Source: JABABD01 sp965530995
GTDB taxonomy: Bacteria; Bacteroidota; Bacteroidia; Flavobacteriales; Flavobacteriaceae
Direction of reading: 5' to 3'
Length of the DNA: 16,117 nucleotides
Assembly (NCBI GenBank): GCA_965530995.1
Contig: CBESOB010000044.1
Location: forward strand, 1 to 16,117
The notes under the pieces were generated by a model. The model searched no databases and was not told the DNA's origin. It worked only from the letters and a program-made list of their open reading frames with translations. A program made the translations under genes and the position numbers. The first letter of the stretch is position 1, and the number at the start of each line of letters is the position of its first letter. Of the stretch, positions 1-8,248 are shown one piece after another.

Positions 1-858
1 GACATCATTGTTTGTATAACCAGTTACCGACCATGTTGGTAGGTTCAAGAAATTAGTTCCATCATTCAGTATGAAAGCCAGTAAACTAGAGGTGTCGAGG
101 TCACCAGCCCCTGCATATTGTATCGTGGTATTGCCATTGACATTGCCTGCCCACAGCGCCTTATCTCCCGACCCAAGGGTTGCTTGAGCGTCTGTGCCGA
201 AGGCTGAAAAGCCGCTATCCTTGAAATTAACCGATACTGGAACTTCCGACAAGGCAATGGTCCCTAAGGACATGGCCCCTATATGATTACGGTGTTTTAG
301 TGCGACAAAATAATTGTTCTTGGCGGCGATCATGGTAAGATCGGAAATCCCATCTAGGGCAACCACATCACCATCGCGTTGTAATAACGCCGATTGCGAA
401 CTTACAATTTTGGTATTATCATCTTTACTACGTAATTCCACCCAAACCCAATCAACAATGTTGTCATCTGCCAAACCAGTACCACTGAGGCCTCCTGAAT
501 TAAAGACATTAAGGTCCACGGTCAAGGCATCTGTATAAGGACTTGTAGTTGGTAAATGACTGTCTTCCCTCAAAATATCATTCATTAATCCTGGTGTGGC
601 TGGATTCAATAATGGTCCTTGCAAGAACACGCTGGCATTGATCTTGATCTTAATACTAGGTGTTACAAAGCCTTCAGACAATGATACTGTGGCTGAGGTA
701 CGCTCGGCGACGTTAACTTCGCCAATGGTATACATGATCTCTATACCACCAGCTGTGGCAGATGCACCACCACTATCGATACTGAACTTCTCAATGCTCT
801 GGGCTTGACTCATAAATCCTATGAGAGCTGTTATTAAAAATGTGAGTTTTGTTTTCAT
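1..858 (-). CDS. Secreted surface protein with dockerin-like module, 3' end outside the window
   Basis: The reading frame is open from the ATG at 858 to the window edge: 286 codons without a stop, with the C-terminus missing. Residues 1-20 (MKTKLTFLITALIGFMSQAQ) form a typical Flavobacteriia Sec signal peptide. Residues 21-68 resemble a short N-terminal domain common in secreted Bacteroidota proteins (IMYTIGEVNVAE, LSEGFVTP). From about residue 70 there is a module I recognise from many gliding-bacterium surface proteins: VFLQGPLL, then DWVWVELRSKDD, LLQRDGDVVALDG, ALKHRNHIGAMS and LWAGNVNGN. In relatives it is followed by a GDxNxDG calcium-loop-like stretch and often a type IX secretion tail, both of which would lie outside this window. 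Its upstream region holds a 66-bp promoter module shared with the S74 cluster, so co-regulation with that cluster is inferred. The exact function is unknown. The alternative frames here are shadows. Confidence 0.85.
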   Translation of the reverse strand, partial: MKTKLTFLITALIGFMSQAQSIEKFSIDSGGASATAGGIEIMYTIGEVNVAERTSATVSLSEGFVTPSIKIKINASVFLQGPLLNPATPGLMNDILREDSHLPTTSPYTDALTVDLNVFNSGGLSGTGLADDNIVDWVWVELRSKDDNTKIVSSQSALLQRDGDVVALDGISDLTMIAAKNNYFVALKHRNHIGAMSLGTIALSEVPVSVNFKDSGFSAFGTDAQATLGSGDKALWAGNVNGNTTIQYAGAGDLDTSSLLAFILNDGTNFLNLPTWSVTGYTNNDV

Positions 859-1049
859 AATTACTTATCTTCCAGTTGATTTATGATTTATCTAATTTAC
901 GGATTTTACTCTTAATTATTAACTTAAATGTATGATTAGCCTTTTTTTAGTCTTAAGTGGCAATAAATCTTGTGTGACTTATCTATTAGTATTCCTACTT
1001 TAAGAGAAGTAAACATCGGTTTCATATCATTTTCCTATTCTTATCGATA

Positions 1050-1115
1050 TAAAATTAGGCATCCGCATTTGTTTCCAGTATCACTATTGTAACAAATGAT
1101 ATGACAGATGTAACA
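1050..1115 (-). promoter_or_regulatory. P1: tandem 16-mer operator plus -7 element upstream of the 858-1 gene
   Basis: Read on the minus strand: distal box TGTTACATCTGTCATA (1115-1100), 5 bp, proximal box TGTTACAATAGTGATA (1094-1079), 21 bp, then TAATTTTA (1057-1050), a 7/8 match to the Bacteroidota -7 consensus TAnnTTTG. The distal box abuts the stop codon of the upstream S74 gene. The -7 element lies 192 nt from the ATG at 858, so the leader would be about 185 nt. There is no TTG at -33; the proximal box edge sits there instead, as expected for an activator-dependent promoter. The same layout occurs at 8439-8504 and 8645-8710. The regulator is probably the AraC-type output domain of the nearby HTCS (inference). 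Confidence 0.75.
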
Positions 1116-3899
1116 TTATCTATTTTCCAAGGCCTCGATACGCGCTATGAGCTGCTCTATAAGCGCCTGTTGCGTCTCGATCTGTTTTTGTTGTTCTTGC
1201 ATCCCTGCTGTTAAAATAGGGATCATAGCCACATAATTAACACCTAAGTACTCCATAGGTGCGTCCTCCTTAGTAGCTCCAGGATGTTTATTAACCGATA
1301 CTAAGTCAGGAAATACCTCTTGTATCTCTTGAGCCACGAAACCAAACTGTGGTTTGCTAGACATGTTCATGCTTTTCACATATTGTGGCGCGATGCTATA
1401 CGTACTCGGTTTTAATCGCGCTATGGATGGCAAGATACTAGTCACAGGATTAATATTAGTTTTCAATTTGCGATCAGATGCATTGACTATGGCACCAGTA
1501 TATGCTAAATCTCCTGATGCATAAACCGCATAGTTGGTCACACCTCCAGACGCAGAACCAAAGACACCATAATTTGTACCAGTATTAAATCCAGTACTTA
1601 AACCCACTGTACCAGAATAGGAAAGATTACCCGTTCCACTCACCCTACCTTCTACACCACGCCAGCCTCCAAAGCCTTCTACGCCGATGCCAAAAAAATC
1701 GGCAACCGTATTCTCTCCGTAAACACCCGCCGCATCAACATTTCCCGTATGTGTCTTAATGCCATTTATGGCATGTGCATCAAATACTGCCGCCGACTCA
1801 CTTACTGTAGTCTTTCCGCTCTTTAAAACAATCATGGCATTACTTCGGGTTATGCCATTAGTCCCATTACCTACCATGAACGCCGCATTAGGGTCATCCA
1901 GATTATATGAGCCTACGGCAGTGGCAGAACTAGCTGTAACATTAATACCAATCCCAATCGCTGATGAATTATCACCGAAAGCATTGGAACCAGTTCCAGC
2001 AGCAAAAGAACCTGACCCTTCAGCCAAATTGATCAAGCCAGTAGCAAAAGAAGCCGTTCCTTTGGTATAGGACTGAAACCCAAAAGCTGCTGAATAAAGC
2101 CCTTCAGCAAAATTATCTTTATTAGCAGCAAAAGAATAGTCCCCACTAGCTCCTACAAAATTGAAAGGATTAGGTCCATCTTCATGTATGGTCATATCAA
2201 TGGCACCTTCTCCAATAGTTTGAACGGTCCCACCATCTAGTATTGGATCCAACTCCAATCTCCAGCCAGTGTTTCCTCCTTCCATAATTTGTGTAAGACC
2301 TGAACCCCCGAAACTATCAGTATATTCTTTAGTAACCAGGGCTTTATCTCCAGCCGCATCAATTAAAGCATTTGTCAATGATGGTGCGGTAATAGTGCCA
2401 TCATAGAAGACCGATAAGGCATTGCTCCGTGCAAAATTAGATGTGCCATTACCGATCTCAAACAAAGGGCTTGCAGGTAACGGAGGGAAATCCGTTGTAT
2501 TTCCTCCACCAACATTATATAAACCAATAGCCGTATCGCCCCAAGCTTCTGCTTTTGTTTGTAATCCTAGAGCGGTAGACCACCGTCCTGAAGCTGTTGT
2601 TCCTTGTCCCATGGCGGTAGAAAACAATTCTGAAGCTGTGGTATTATTACCAATAGCAAAAGAACCGAAACCAACATTAGCATCATCCCACGCAGTGCCG
2701 TCAAATGAATTCACACTTTCAGTCGAACCTGCCCTAAAAGCGCCTTTGCTTTTGTCAAAGAACAAACGTGAGTCAAAACCAAATGGACCATCATAAGCTA
2801 GCTGGGTACTGCCAAACACAAAATCGTCTGTTGTTATGTCGCCAGGTGCATTGCTGGTCACATTGGCGGAAGTACTAAAGGCCCCTGCCTGTGCGTCAGC
2901 ATATTCCTTGGTAACCAAAGCCTTATCTCCAGCCGTATCAATTAAAGCATTTGTCAATGATGGTGCCGTAATGGTACCATTTTTTAATATAGTCAAGGCA
3001 TTAGAACGACTAGCATCATCAGTACCATTTCCTATTTCGAAAATTGGTTCTGTCTCTACCCAAGATGATGCAGTACCTACTCCAACATTATAACGACCCA
3101 ATACAAAAGAATGAAAAGCATCCGCTTTTAGGTTTTTACCAAATGCTGAAATATAATCTCCCATAGTACGATTCGCACTTCCGTGAACCAATGAGTACTC
3201 ACCAAATGCCCAGTTATCTTTCCCAAAAACAGCGGAACCAGTGCCTTCTATAGCATTTAAACCACCAAAGCCTACAGCATAATCACCAATAACAGCATTG
3301 TCCTCTCCAGCCCCGAATGAATAGAGACCACTAGCGCCTGTGCCCTGAGAGGCACTACCATCCGAATCAAGAAGATCTTTATGAATCATCATGTCTACGG
3401 CCCAATTTCCTGGACCAATAATAAATCCGCCATCTAGATATTCACCATCATCCAATTGCCAACCTGATGGATTTAGAGTACCACCTCCTAGTTCAATTCG
3501 CTGAAGACCAGAAGAATTAATAGCATTTAAGGCATAAGGTACGCTCTTGAATTCGGTAGTACCTAAGTCGACTGGCCCTGTACCCGATGCGAGATCGATT
3601 ACAACAGTAAGTGAATAGGTACCACTACTCCAATCTATCGTATTGAACGTACCTAACAAAGGCGTCCCGCTACCGATGTCGAGAATAACAATTCCATTAG
3701 CATCGGTAGATCCGCCATGAGATTCTTCATAGACAGGAGTAGTCCCTTCTAAAATAATGAAATTCAAATTAAAGCTCTCGCTAGTAGCGAGATTACCAGC
3801 GGCGTCTTTAACGACGGCCTTGTAATTGATTGTGTTGTTTTGTGCATAGTTAAAGGCAAAGCATAGCAATGCCAGAAAGAGAGTAATGGATTTCTTCAT
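1116..3899 (-). CDS. Secreted YadA-head/peptidase S74 fibre-like protein
   Basis: This is a 927-residue protein starting at the ATG at 3899, where a clean signal peptide begins (MKKSITLFLALLCFAFNYAQ). An in-frame ATG at 3923 would add eight residues with no benefit. Residues 21-130 are the secreted N-terminal domain shared with the two neighbouring paralogs (INYKAVVKDAAGN, TDANGIVILDIGSGTP, VPYALNA). Residues about 190-280, 405-465 and 590-670 carry YadA-head-like SxAxG repeats (SFATG, SFAAG, SSAIG). A module of about 193 residues is duplicated inside. The C-terminus is a peptidase S74 intramolecular chaperone domain: S808-D-R-x-x-K813 is the expected Ser/Lys self-cleavage dyad at S+5, followed by FGFVAQEIQEVFPDLV and a terminal coiled coil (895-927). 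Such domains trimerise fibres and then clip themselves off. There is no lipobox or T9SS tail. A surface or secreted adhesin-like trimer is inferred; the ligand is unknown. Confidence 0.88.
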   Translation of the reverse strand: MKKSITLFLALLCFAFNYAQNNTINYKAVVKDAAGNLATSESFNLNFIILEGTTPVYEESHGGSTDANGIVILDIGSGTPLLGTFNTIDWSSGTYSLTVVIDLASGTGPVDLGTTEFKSVPYALNAINSSGLQRIELGGGTLNPSGWQLDDGEYLDGGFIIGPGNWAVDMMIHKDLLDSDGSASQGTGASGLYSFGAGEDNAVIGDYAVGFGGLNAIEGTGSAVFGKDNWAFGEYSLVHGSANRTMGDYISAFGKNLKADAFHSFVLGRYNVGVGTASSWVETEPIFEIGNGTDDASRSNALTILKNGTITAPSLTNALIDTAGDKALVTKEYADAQAGAFSTSANVTSNAPGDITTDDFVFGSTQLAYDGPFGFDSRLFFDKSKGAFRAGSTESVNSFDGTAWDDANVGFGSFAIGNNTTASELFSTAMGQGTTASGRWSTALGLQTKAEAWGDTAIGLYNVGGGNTTDFPPLPASPLFEIGNGTSNFARSNALSVFYDGTITAPSLTNALIDAAGDKALVTKEYTDSFGGSGLTQIMEGGNTGWRLELDPILDGGTVQTIGEGAIDMTIHEDGPNPFNFVGASGDYSFAANKDNFAEGLYSAAFGFQSYTKGTASFATGLINLAEGSGSFAAGTGSNAFGDNSSAIGIGINVTASSATAVGSYNLDDPNAAFMVGNGTNGITRSNAMIVLKSGKTTVSESAAVFDAHAINGIKTHTGNVDAAGVYGENTVADFFGIGVEGFGGWRGVEGRVSGTGNLSYSGTVGLSTGFNTGTNYGVFGSASGGVTNYAVYASGDLAYTGAIVNASDRKLKTNINPVTSILPSIARLKPSTYSIAPQYVKSMNMSSKPQFGFVAQEIQEVFPDLVSVNKHPGATKEDAPMEYLGVNYVAMIPILTAGMQEQQKQIETQQALIEQLIARIEALENR
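2322..2400 (-). repeat. Internal module repeat, copy A
   Basis: This 79-bp stretch is about 89% identical (70 of 79 by eye) to 2901-2979, 579 bp away (193 codons). It encodes the segment TITAPSLTNALIDAAGDKAL followed by VTKEYTD of the S74 protein. A diverged third copy of the protein segment occurs in the paralog around 7251-7330. It marks an in-frame duplication of a fibre module. Confidence 0.8.
2901..2979 (-). repeat. Internal module repeat, copy B
   Basis: This is the partner of 2322-2400. It encodes TITAPSLTNALIDTAGDKAL followed by VTKEYAD. Flanking similarity continues at protein level (PIFEIGNGT...RSNALT...), so the duplicated unit is longer than the DNA-level match. Confidence 0.8.
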
Positions 3900-3922
3900 T
3901 TTACAGTTGGTTTTAAAACACA

Positions 3923-3973
3923 AAAACCTAGATATTGACCAGAGATTTAGTCTTTGGTCCTTACATAGGTTTT
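3923..3973 (-). other. Two-tier hairpin in the leader of the 3899 gene
   Basis: On the minus strand an outer 8-bp stem AAAACCTA/TAGGTTTT encloses a symmetric 6/6 internal loop. Inside it is a 9-bp inner stem GACCAAAGA/TCTCTGGTC with one A-C mismatch and a 5-nt loop. A T-rich stretch follows (TTTTTGTGTTTT), 24 nt before the ATG at 3899. It could be a terminator separating the two S74 genes, an attenuator, or an RNA-stability element. The 202-bp gap here is much larger than the 5-bp gap between the other two paralogs. Confidence 0.5.
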
Positions 3974-4101
3974 AGATGAATTGATTAGTAGCTTGGAATG
4001 AAGGTACAGTATTAAATTCACTTAGCCAAAGGCAAACTCCTGATTTTCAAGGGGAGAAAAGCCCTCTTTTAGAAATAACAATCTCCGAAACTATTAGAAC
4101 A

Positions 4102-5748
4102 TCATCTATTTTCTAAAACATCAATACGCGTTTTCAATTCTTCAATCGTCGTCTGTTGTTCTTGAATGGCCTTGATAAGCACTGGTATTAAGTCTGAATA
4201 ATAGATACTCATACGTTCAGCGTCTATAGTTCTAACACTATTGGACCCTTCTTCCTGTAACACTTCTTTGTCCTGCACCACTTCGCTTATAATCTCTTTA
4301 ACTTCTTGAGCTATCAAGCCTAATTTCGGTTTGCCGTTTGAAAGTTTATCGTCCTTCCAATTGTATGATACAGGTCTCAACTGCATGATTTCGTTCAAGC
4401 CATAGGACAAATCATTAATATCTTTCTTATCTCGCCGATCTGAGGTGTTGATCGTACCATTTGTTGCATAAACCGTATTCCACCTTTTAGCAGCATTACC
4501 GAGGCTTCGACTATTATCGATAAGCGGGCGGAGTGTGGCACTGAAATCCAATAAAAAAGAACCTCCATCTGATATTTCTTCTAATGATCCGATGCGCAAT
4601 TCACCATCGGCCACGTGCAATCTTGCTCCCGGAAAGTTGGTGCCTATGCCAACATTACCATTCTTCCTCACAGTCATGGCATTCGCCCTAGTACTAGGTC
4701 CTGTACCTATCCCTATTTCGAAAATAGGATCTGACGATACCCAACTTGTGGCAGAACAACCGCCTACATTATAACGACCAACCGCCATAGAAGAATAGGA
4801 CTGAGCCTGCACGGCGTTTCCAAGTGCTATCGAATAGATTGCTTGAGCTTCTGCAAAGTAGCCCGCAGCAAAACTATAGTTTGCTTCAGCATCTGTGCTG
4901 TAACCCAGTGCTGTAGACCCCACGGCAAAAGCATCAGTATTGAAACCCATAGCCGTAGAATACTGGCCATCTGCATTGGTAAAGAAACCACTGGCAAAGG
5001 CATAACTATTGGTGGCCTCTGTATTTCGCCCCATAGCGGTAGCTCCAAAACCTTGTGTTCTAGTATTATAACCCGAAGCAAAAGAATATAATCCAATACT
5101 ATCACGATCCCAATAGGTACTCGCTGACCCTGTAGCTACTGTACCGACTCGAAAAGCATGTAGATCTGGTAACCACATGAGTTTATCTCCAGATCCTAGT
5201 GTATCTGTGCCAAATAATACACGCTTCTGATTTCCTACATGTAAATTTACTTTCGGACTAACTCCAACACCAATTCCAACTTCACCATCTCCTGTAATGG
5301 TCATGACATCGCCGCCAACACCATTCCAAAAATTGAGGCGATCATTTTTATGGTTTGAGGCTATATAAGCAGCTATAGACCAATAGTTAGTGCCATTATT
5401 GTTAGCGAAATTTAGGCGTGCATAATCATTGCCATCCTCATGTAATAATATATGTGGATCTGAAAGAGAACTGTTCTGATAAACACTCAATTTGGCATTG
5501 AGGGTATCATTACCAATACCAATATCATTCTCGTTATTATAAACTTTCGTACCAGTCTTCTCCCAATAGCTGTCACTTGAATTTAGAGCGTTTAATGCAT
5601 AAGGCAAAAACTTGAATTCTGTAGTCTGCAAATCCACCAAACCAGCGCCTGTATTTATTTGTACATTCAAAAAATGGATATCACTACCCCAATCAATATC
5701 TGCATAGAATGCGCTTGCAGCCTCTGGCGTCCCTTCCCCAATGTTCAA
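4102..5748 (-). CDS. YadA-head/peptidase S74 fibre-like protein, main open part of a frameshifted gene
   Basis: This open frame of 548 codons is the bulk of a second S74 paralog. The apparent start at 5748 is a TTG in the middle of a conserved domain (DANGLIIL-NIGEGTP), so it is not credible as a natural start. The natural ATG is at 5970 in the same frame, separated by two compensating frameshifts. Numbering from 5748, residues 1-57 finish the shared N-terminal domain (FLPYALNALNSSD) and residues 216-325 are YadA-head-like repeats (YSFASGYNT, ATAMGRNTEA, YSTAMGFNT). The S74 domain starts at S436-D-R-R-D-K441, with the Ser/Lys dyad spaced S+5, followed by KLGLIAQEVKEI. A coiled coil of about 25 residues ends in LENR. 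It is probably co-transcribed with the 8246-5976 gene. Without restoration of the 5' end the product would lack a signal peptide. Confidence 0.8.
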   Translation of the reverse strand: MNIGEGTPEAASAFYADIDWGSDIHFLNVQINTGAGLVDLQTTEFKFLPYALNALNSSDSYWEKTGTKVYNNENDIGIGNDTLNAKLSVYQNSSLSDPHILLHEDGNDYARLNFANNNGTNYWSIAAYIASNHKNDRLNFWNGVGGDVMTITGDGEVGIGVGVSPKVNLHVGNQKRVLFGTDTLGSGDKLMWLPDLHAFRVGTVATGSASTYWDRDSIGLYSFASGYNTRTQGFGATAMGRNTEATNSYAFASGFFTNADGQYSTAMGFNTDAFAVGSTALGYSTDAEANYSFAAGYFAEAQAIYSIALGNAVQAQSYSSMAVGRYNVGGCSATSWVSSDPIFEIGIGTGPSTRANAMTVRKNGNVGIGTNFPGARLHVADGELRIGSLEEISDGGSFLLDFSATLRPLIDNSRSLGNAAKRWNTVYATNGTINTSDRRDKKDINDLSYGLNEIMQLRPVSYNWKDDKLSNGKPKLGLIAQEVKEIISEVVQDKEVLQEEGSNSVRTIDAERMSIYYSDLIPVLIKAIQEQQTTIEELKTRIDVLENR

Positions 5749-5970
5749 GATAATAAGTCCATTAGCATCCGTGGTAGGCGTATGGATTTCTCATATACAC
5801 TAGTACCGGTTTCGGACCCTTCGAGTATACTAAACTTGACAACTATTAAGTCATCGATGATTACATTTTCCACTATCATCCTTGACAATAGCTTTGTAAT
5901 TTATTCCGTTTTGTGCCATGATTGGCAATGCGATAAATAATGCTGCTACAATTAGTAGTTTCGTTTTCAT
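5749..5970 (-). pseudogene. 5' part of the same S74 gene, displaced by two frameshifts
   Basis: The ATG at 5970 opens a normal signal peptide and domain start (MKTKLLIVAALFIALPIMAQ, then NGINYKAIVKDDSGK) but hits TGA after 40 codons. An extra A in the run at 5866-5869 explains this: removing it gives GNVIIDDLIVVKFSILEGSE and then TGTSVYEK, matching the paralogs. One base is then missing near 5787-5789, where GAGAAATCC should read as E-(K/E)-I-H-T. Restoring it gives HTPTTDANGLIILNIGEGTP, in frame with the 4102-5748 part. The start at 5970 lies 5 bp after the stop of the upstream paralog, as in an operon. Both indels sit in A runs, so sequencing error is as likely as real decay. Confidence 0.8.
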
Positions 5971-5975
5971 AATTT

Positions 5976-8246
5976 TTAGTTTGATGTGTTGGACTCAATA
6001 ACTTCTATTCTGGATAACAGTGACTGATAGTTCTGTTGCAGTTCAGTTATTTGAGCATGTTGAAGACCTTTTTCTTTCTTTAGAATATTAATGATCGCCT
6101 GTTGCTCTTGAATGGCTTTTGCCAAAATTGGAATTATCTCAGTATAGCTCATCGCATAATAATCGTCTTTAGCTATCTGGGGGGATGTTTCATTAATATG
6201 CTCTTTTTCCTTTGGACTTGTTTTTTCTAACTTCACGATTTCTGGAACCACTAAAGAAACATCTTGAGCGATAAAGCCAAGTTTAGTGTCTTGGTTACCT
6301 TGTTTCCATTTATAAGACACTGGCTTTAGTTTCATAACTGCAGATAATCCATAGTCTATTGGTTTGATCTCTTTTTTTAAGCGTCGATCAGAACTCGTAT
6401 TTAAGGGGTTTTGAGAAAATATTGTGGCCCATCTCTTGTTACTAGAACCTAAATAAAGCGCATTATTAGCATAAGGGATAAAAAAAGCATTAGTCTCCAA
6501 TACGCCAACGCTAAAGAGTCCGATATTCGTAGAAAATTGGCCGAAATACAATTTATCGCCAACAGTTACATTTTGCGCTATTTTAGCAGAGCCTCCAACT
6601 TCAAGGTCATCACCAGTTTCGACAATACCTCCTTCAATATTTAGATTTAATTTAGCAGCATTACCATTATTTTTAGCCATGATCTCGTTGTTATCTATAG
6701 AAATATTGGTACCATTGGTTTCACCCAATAGCAAATAACCATTGTTATCTCCAAGGCCAGTGTCATTGCCTTGAGATATATGTAATTTAGCCGAAGGCGT
6801 AGCTGTAACAACACCCATATTTCCATTTTTTAATACTGTCAACGCATTACTTCTAAGGGATTCACCAGTTCCATTACCAATAACAAATAAGCGGTCGTTA
6901 TAACTCCATACCGTTTGGGAGCTTTGATTATAATTAGTATTATATCTGCCGATAACTGTTTCTGCGTAGGAGGGTGCGACAGTATTCATTCCCATTGCTA
7001 TAGATCTGCTTCCTGAAGCAGTTGTGACGGAACCCATTGCTGTAGATCCGAACCCTGATGCTGTTGTGCCGAAACCCATTGCTGTAGACCTATCTCCAGT
7101 TGCACCTTCATCTATAATACTACTTGAAAAATAGCTTAAATCAACGGCATCACTGCCTATATTTCCATAACTCACTGGATCTCTGCCGATAAGTCTAAAG
7201 CCTACACCGTTTCCTTCATCAACAGCTTCGAGACCAGATGCGGCTGAATCATCAACATATTCTTTGGTAACCAAAGCCTTATCTCCAGCACCCTCGATAA
7301 GGGTATTGCTAAGATTAGGGGCTGTCATGGACCCGTCAGGTTCTAATAATAATCTAGGAGTATCATTAGTTCCCAGAATTAAGGTATTGCTATTCGTATA
7401 CATTCTGGTAACTCCAGCGCCTCCACCTCCAATAGCGACTCCTATTCTAAAATTATGGGTTGCATTTCCGATTCGAAGATCACCAGGATTCCCTGCATCA
7501 AGATTCCAATCTCCACCAAGAATATCAAGTTTAGCTTGCGGGTCAGCAATACCTATGCCTACATCTCCAATAGAAGAGATCCGCATATACTCGTTAAACG
7601 CTAGAGTATTGTCATCAAAGCTGGCAAACAAAAGGCTTCGGTCTGGCGCCCAGGTAAAAGAAGGATCAGGAAACATACTACTTCCACTGAAAAGTCTGAG
7701 GTATCTAGATTTATCTTGGTTTGAAACATTGAGATCTGCTGCGGCTTCTATTGATGGTACTCTCACATCAAATGTATGCTCTGGATTCATACTGTTGATT
7801 CCAACATCCCTATCTAAAGTGTAAATTGCATTTCCATTTTTTGACCAGTAATTATCACTAGATGATAATGCATTTAAGGCATAGGGCACTGTCTTAAGGG
7901 CAGTTGTTCCCATGTCCTGTAATCCACCTCCAGTATTTACTTGCACATTTAAGAAGTGATTCATGCTACTCCAATCTATGGCAACAAAAGTTCCTGATAT
8001 AGGAGTCCCTTCTCCAATGTTTATAATGATAATTCCATTGTCATCTGTAGTTGGCGAATGTATTTCGGCATAAACTACTGTTCCAGTAACTAAATTTTGT
8101 CTGATTTCGAATTGAATTTGTATCAAATCATTCGCAATGACATTACCTATAGCATCTTTTATAATGGCTTTATAGTTAATACCGTTTTGGGCAATGCTGC
8201 TGAACGCTATTAATGCCGATATTATCAATGCAATTTTGGTTTTCAT
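5976..8246 (-). CDS. Secreted YadA-head/peptidase S74 fibre-like protein, first of the cluster
   Basis: This 756-residue protein starts at the ATG at 8246. It has a signal peptide (MKTKIALIISALIAFSSIAQ), then the shared secreted N-terminal domain at 21-130 (NGINYKAIIKDAIGN, TPTTDDNG-type turn, INIGEGTP, VPYALNALSSSD). The middle holds modules also seen in the paralogs (TAPNLSNTLIEGAGDKALVT; VIGNGTGESLRSNALTVLKN) and a short YadA-like repeat block at 385-425 (STAMGFGTTASGFGSTAMGS). The S74 domain begins at S619-D-R-R-L-K624, the Ser/Lys self-cleavage dyad, followed by KLGFIAQDVSLVVPEIV. A coiled-coil tail spans about 705-750. It follows a small ORF by 2 bp and precedes the next paralog by 5 bp, suggesting one transcript from P2. 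A trimeric secreted fibre is inferred; no sorting tail or lipobox is visible. Confidence 0.88.
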   Translation of the reverse strand: MKTKIALIISALIAFSSIAQNGINYKAIIKDAIGNVIANDLIQIQFEIRQNLVTGTVVYAEIHSPTTDDNGIIIINIGEGTPISGTFVAIDWSSMNHFLNVQVNTGGGLQDMGTTALKTVPYALNALSSSDNYWSKNGNAIYTLDRDVGINSMNPEHTFDVRVPSIEAAADLNVSNQDKSRYLRLFSGSSMFPDPSFTWAPDRSLLFASFDDNTLAFNEYMRISSIGDVGIGIADPQAKLDILGGDWNLDAGNPGDLRIGNATHNFRIGVAIGGGGAGVTRMYTNSNTLILGTNDTPRLLLEPDGSMTAPNLSNTLIEGAGDKALVTKEYVDDSAASGLEAVDEGNGVGFRLIGRDPVSYGNIGSDAVDLSYFSSSIIDEGATGDRSTAMGFGTTASGFGSTAMGSVTTASGSRSIAMGMNTVAPSYAETVIGRYNTNYNQSSQTVWSYNDRLFVIGNGTGESLRSNALTVLKNGNMGVVTATPSAKLHISQGNDTGLGDNNGYLLLGETNGTNISIDNNEIMAKNNGNAAKLNLNIEGGIVETGDDLEVGGSAKIAQNVTVGDKLYFGQFSTNIGLFSVGVLETNAFFIPYANNALYLGSSNKRWATIFSQNPLNTSSDRRLKKEIKPIDYGLSAVMKLKPVSYKWKQGNQDTKLGFIAQDVSLVVPEIVKLEKTSPKEKEHINETSPQIAKDDYYAMSYTEIIPILAKAIQEQQAIINILKKEKGLQHAQITELQQNYQSLLSRIEVIESNTSN

Positions 8247-8248
8247 CT

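Noticed and set aside
658..668. GTGTTACAAAG and a similar TGTTACA at about 9285 as extra operator boxes
   Set aside because: They match only the first seven bases, have no partner at 21 bp and no -7 element, and lie inside coding sequence.
3974..4022. Possible promoter TTG-N20-TACCTTCA for the 3899 gene
   Set aside because: Only the TA and TT positions of the -7 consensus match, and no operator box is present, so it is too weak to annotate.
7262..7276. Near-palindrome CTTTGGTAACCAAAG as a possible operator
   Set aside because: It lies inside a coding segment and encodes the conserved LVTKE motif; the same bases recur in the paralog because of protein conservation.
7264..7824. Plus-strand open frame of 186 codons inside the first S74 gene, and similar plus-strand frames throughout
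   Set aside because: They are antisense shadows of strongly supported minus-strand genes, with no recognisable domains.
1116..8246. Prophage tail-fibre region
   Set aside because: S74 and collar-like repeats occur in phages, but all three proteins have Sec signal peptides and a Bacteroidota secreted domain, and no phage structural, packaging or integrase gene is present.
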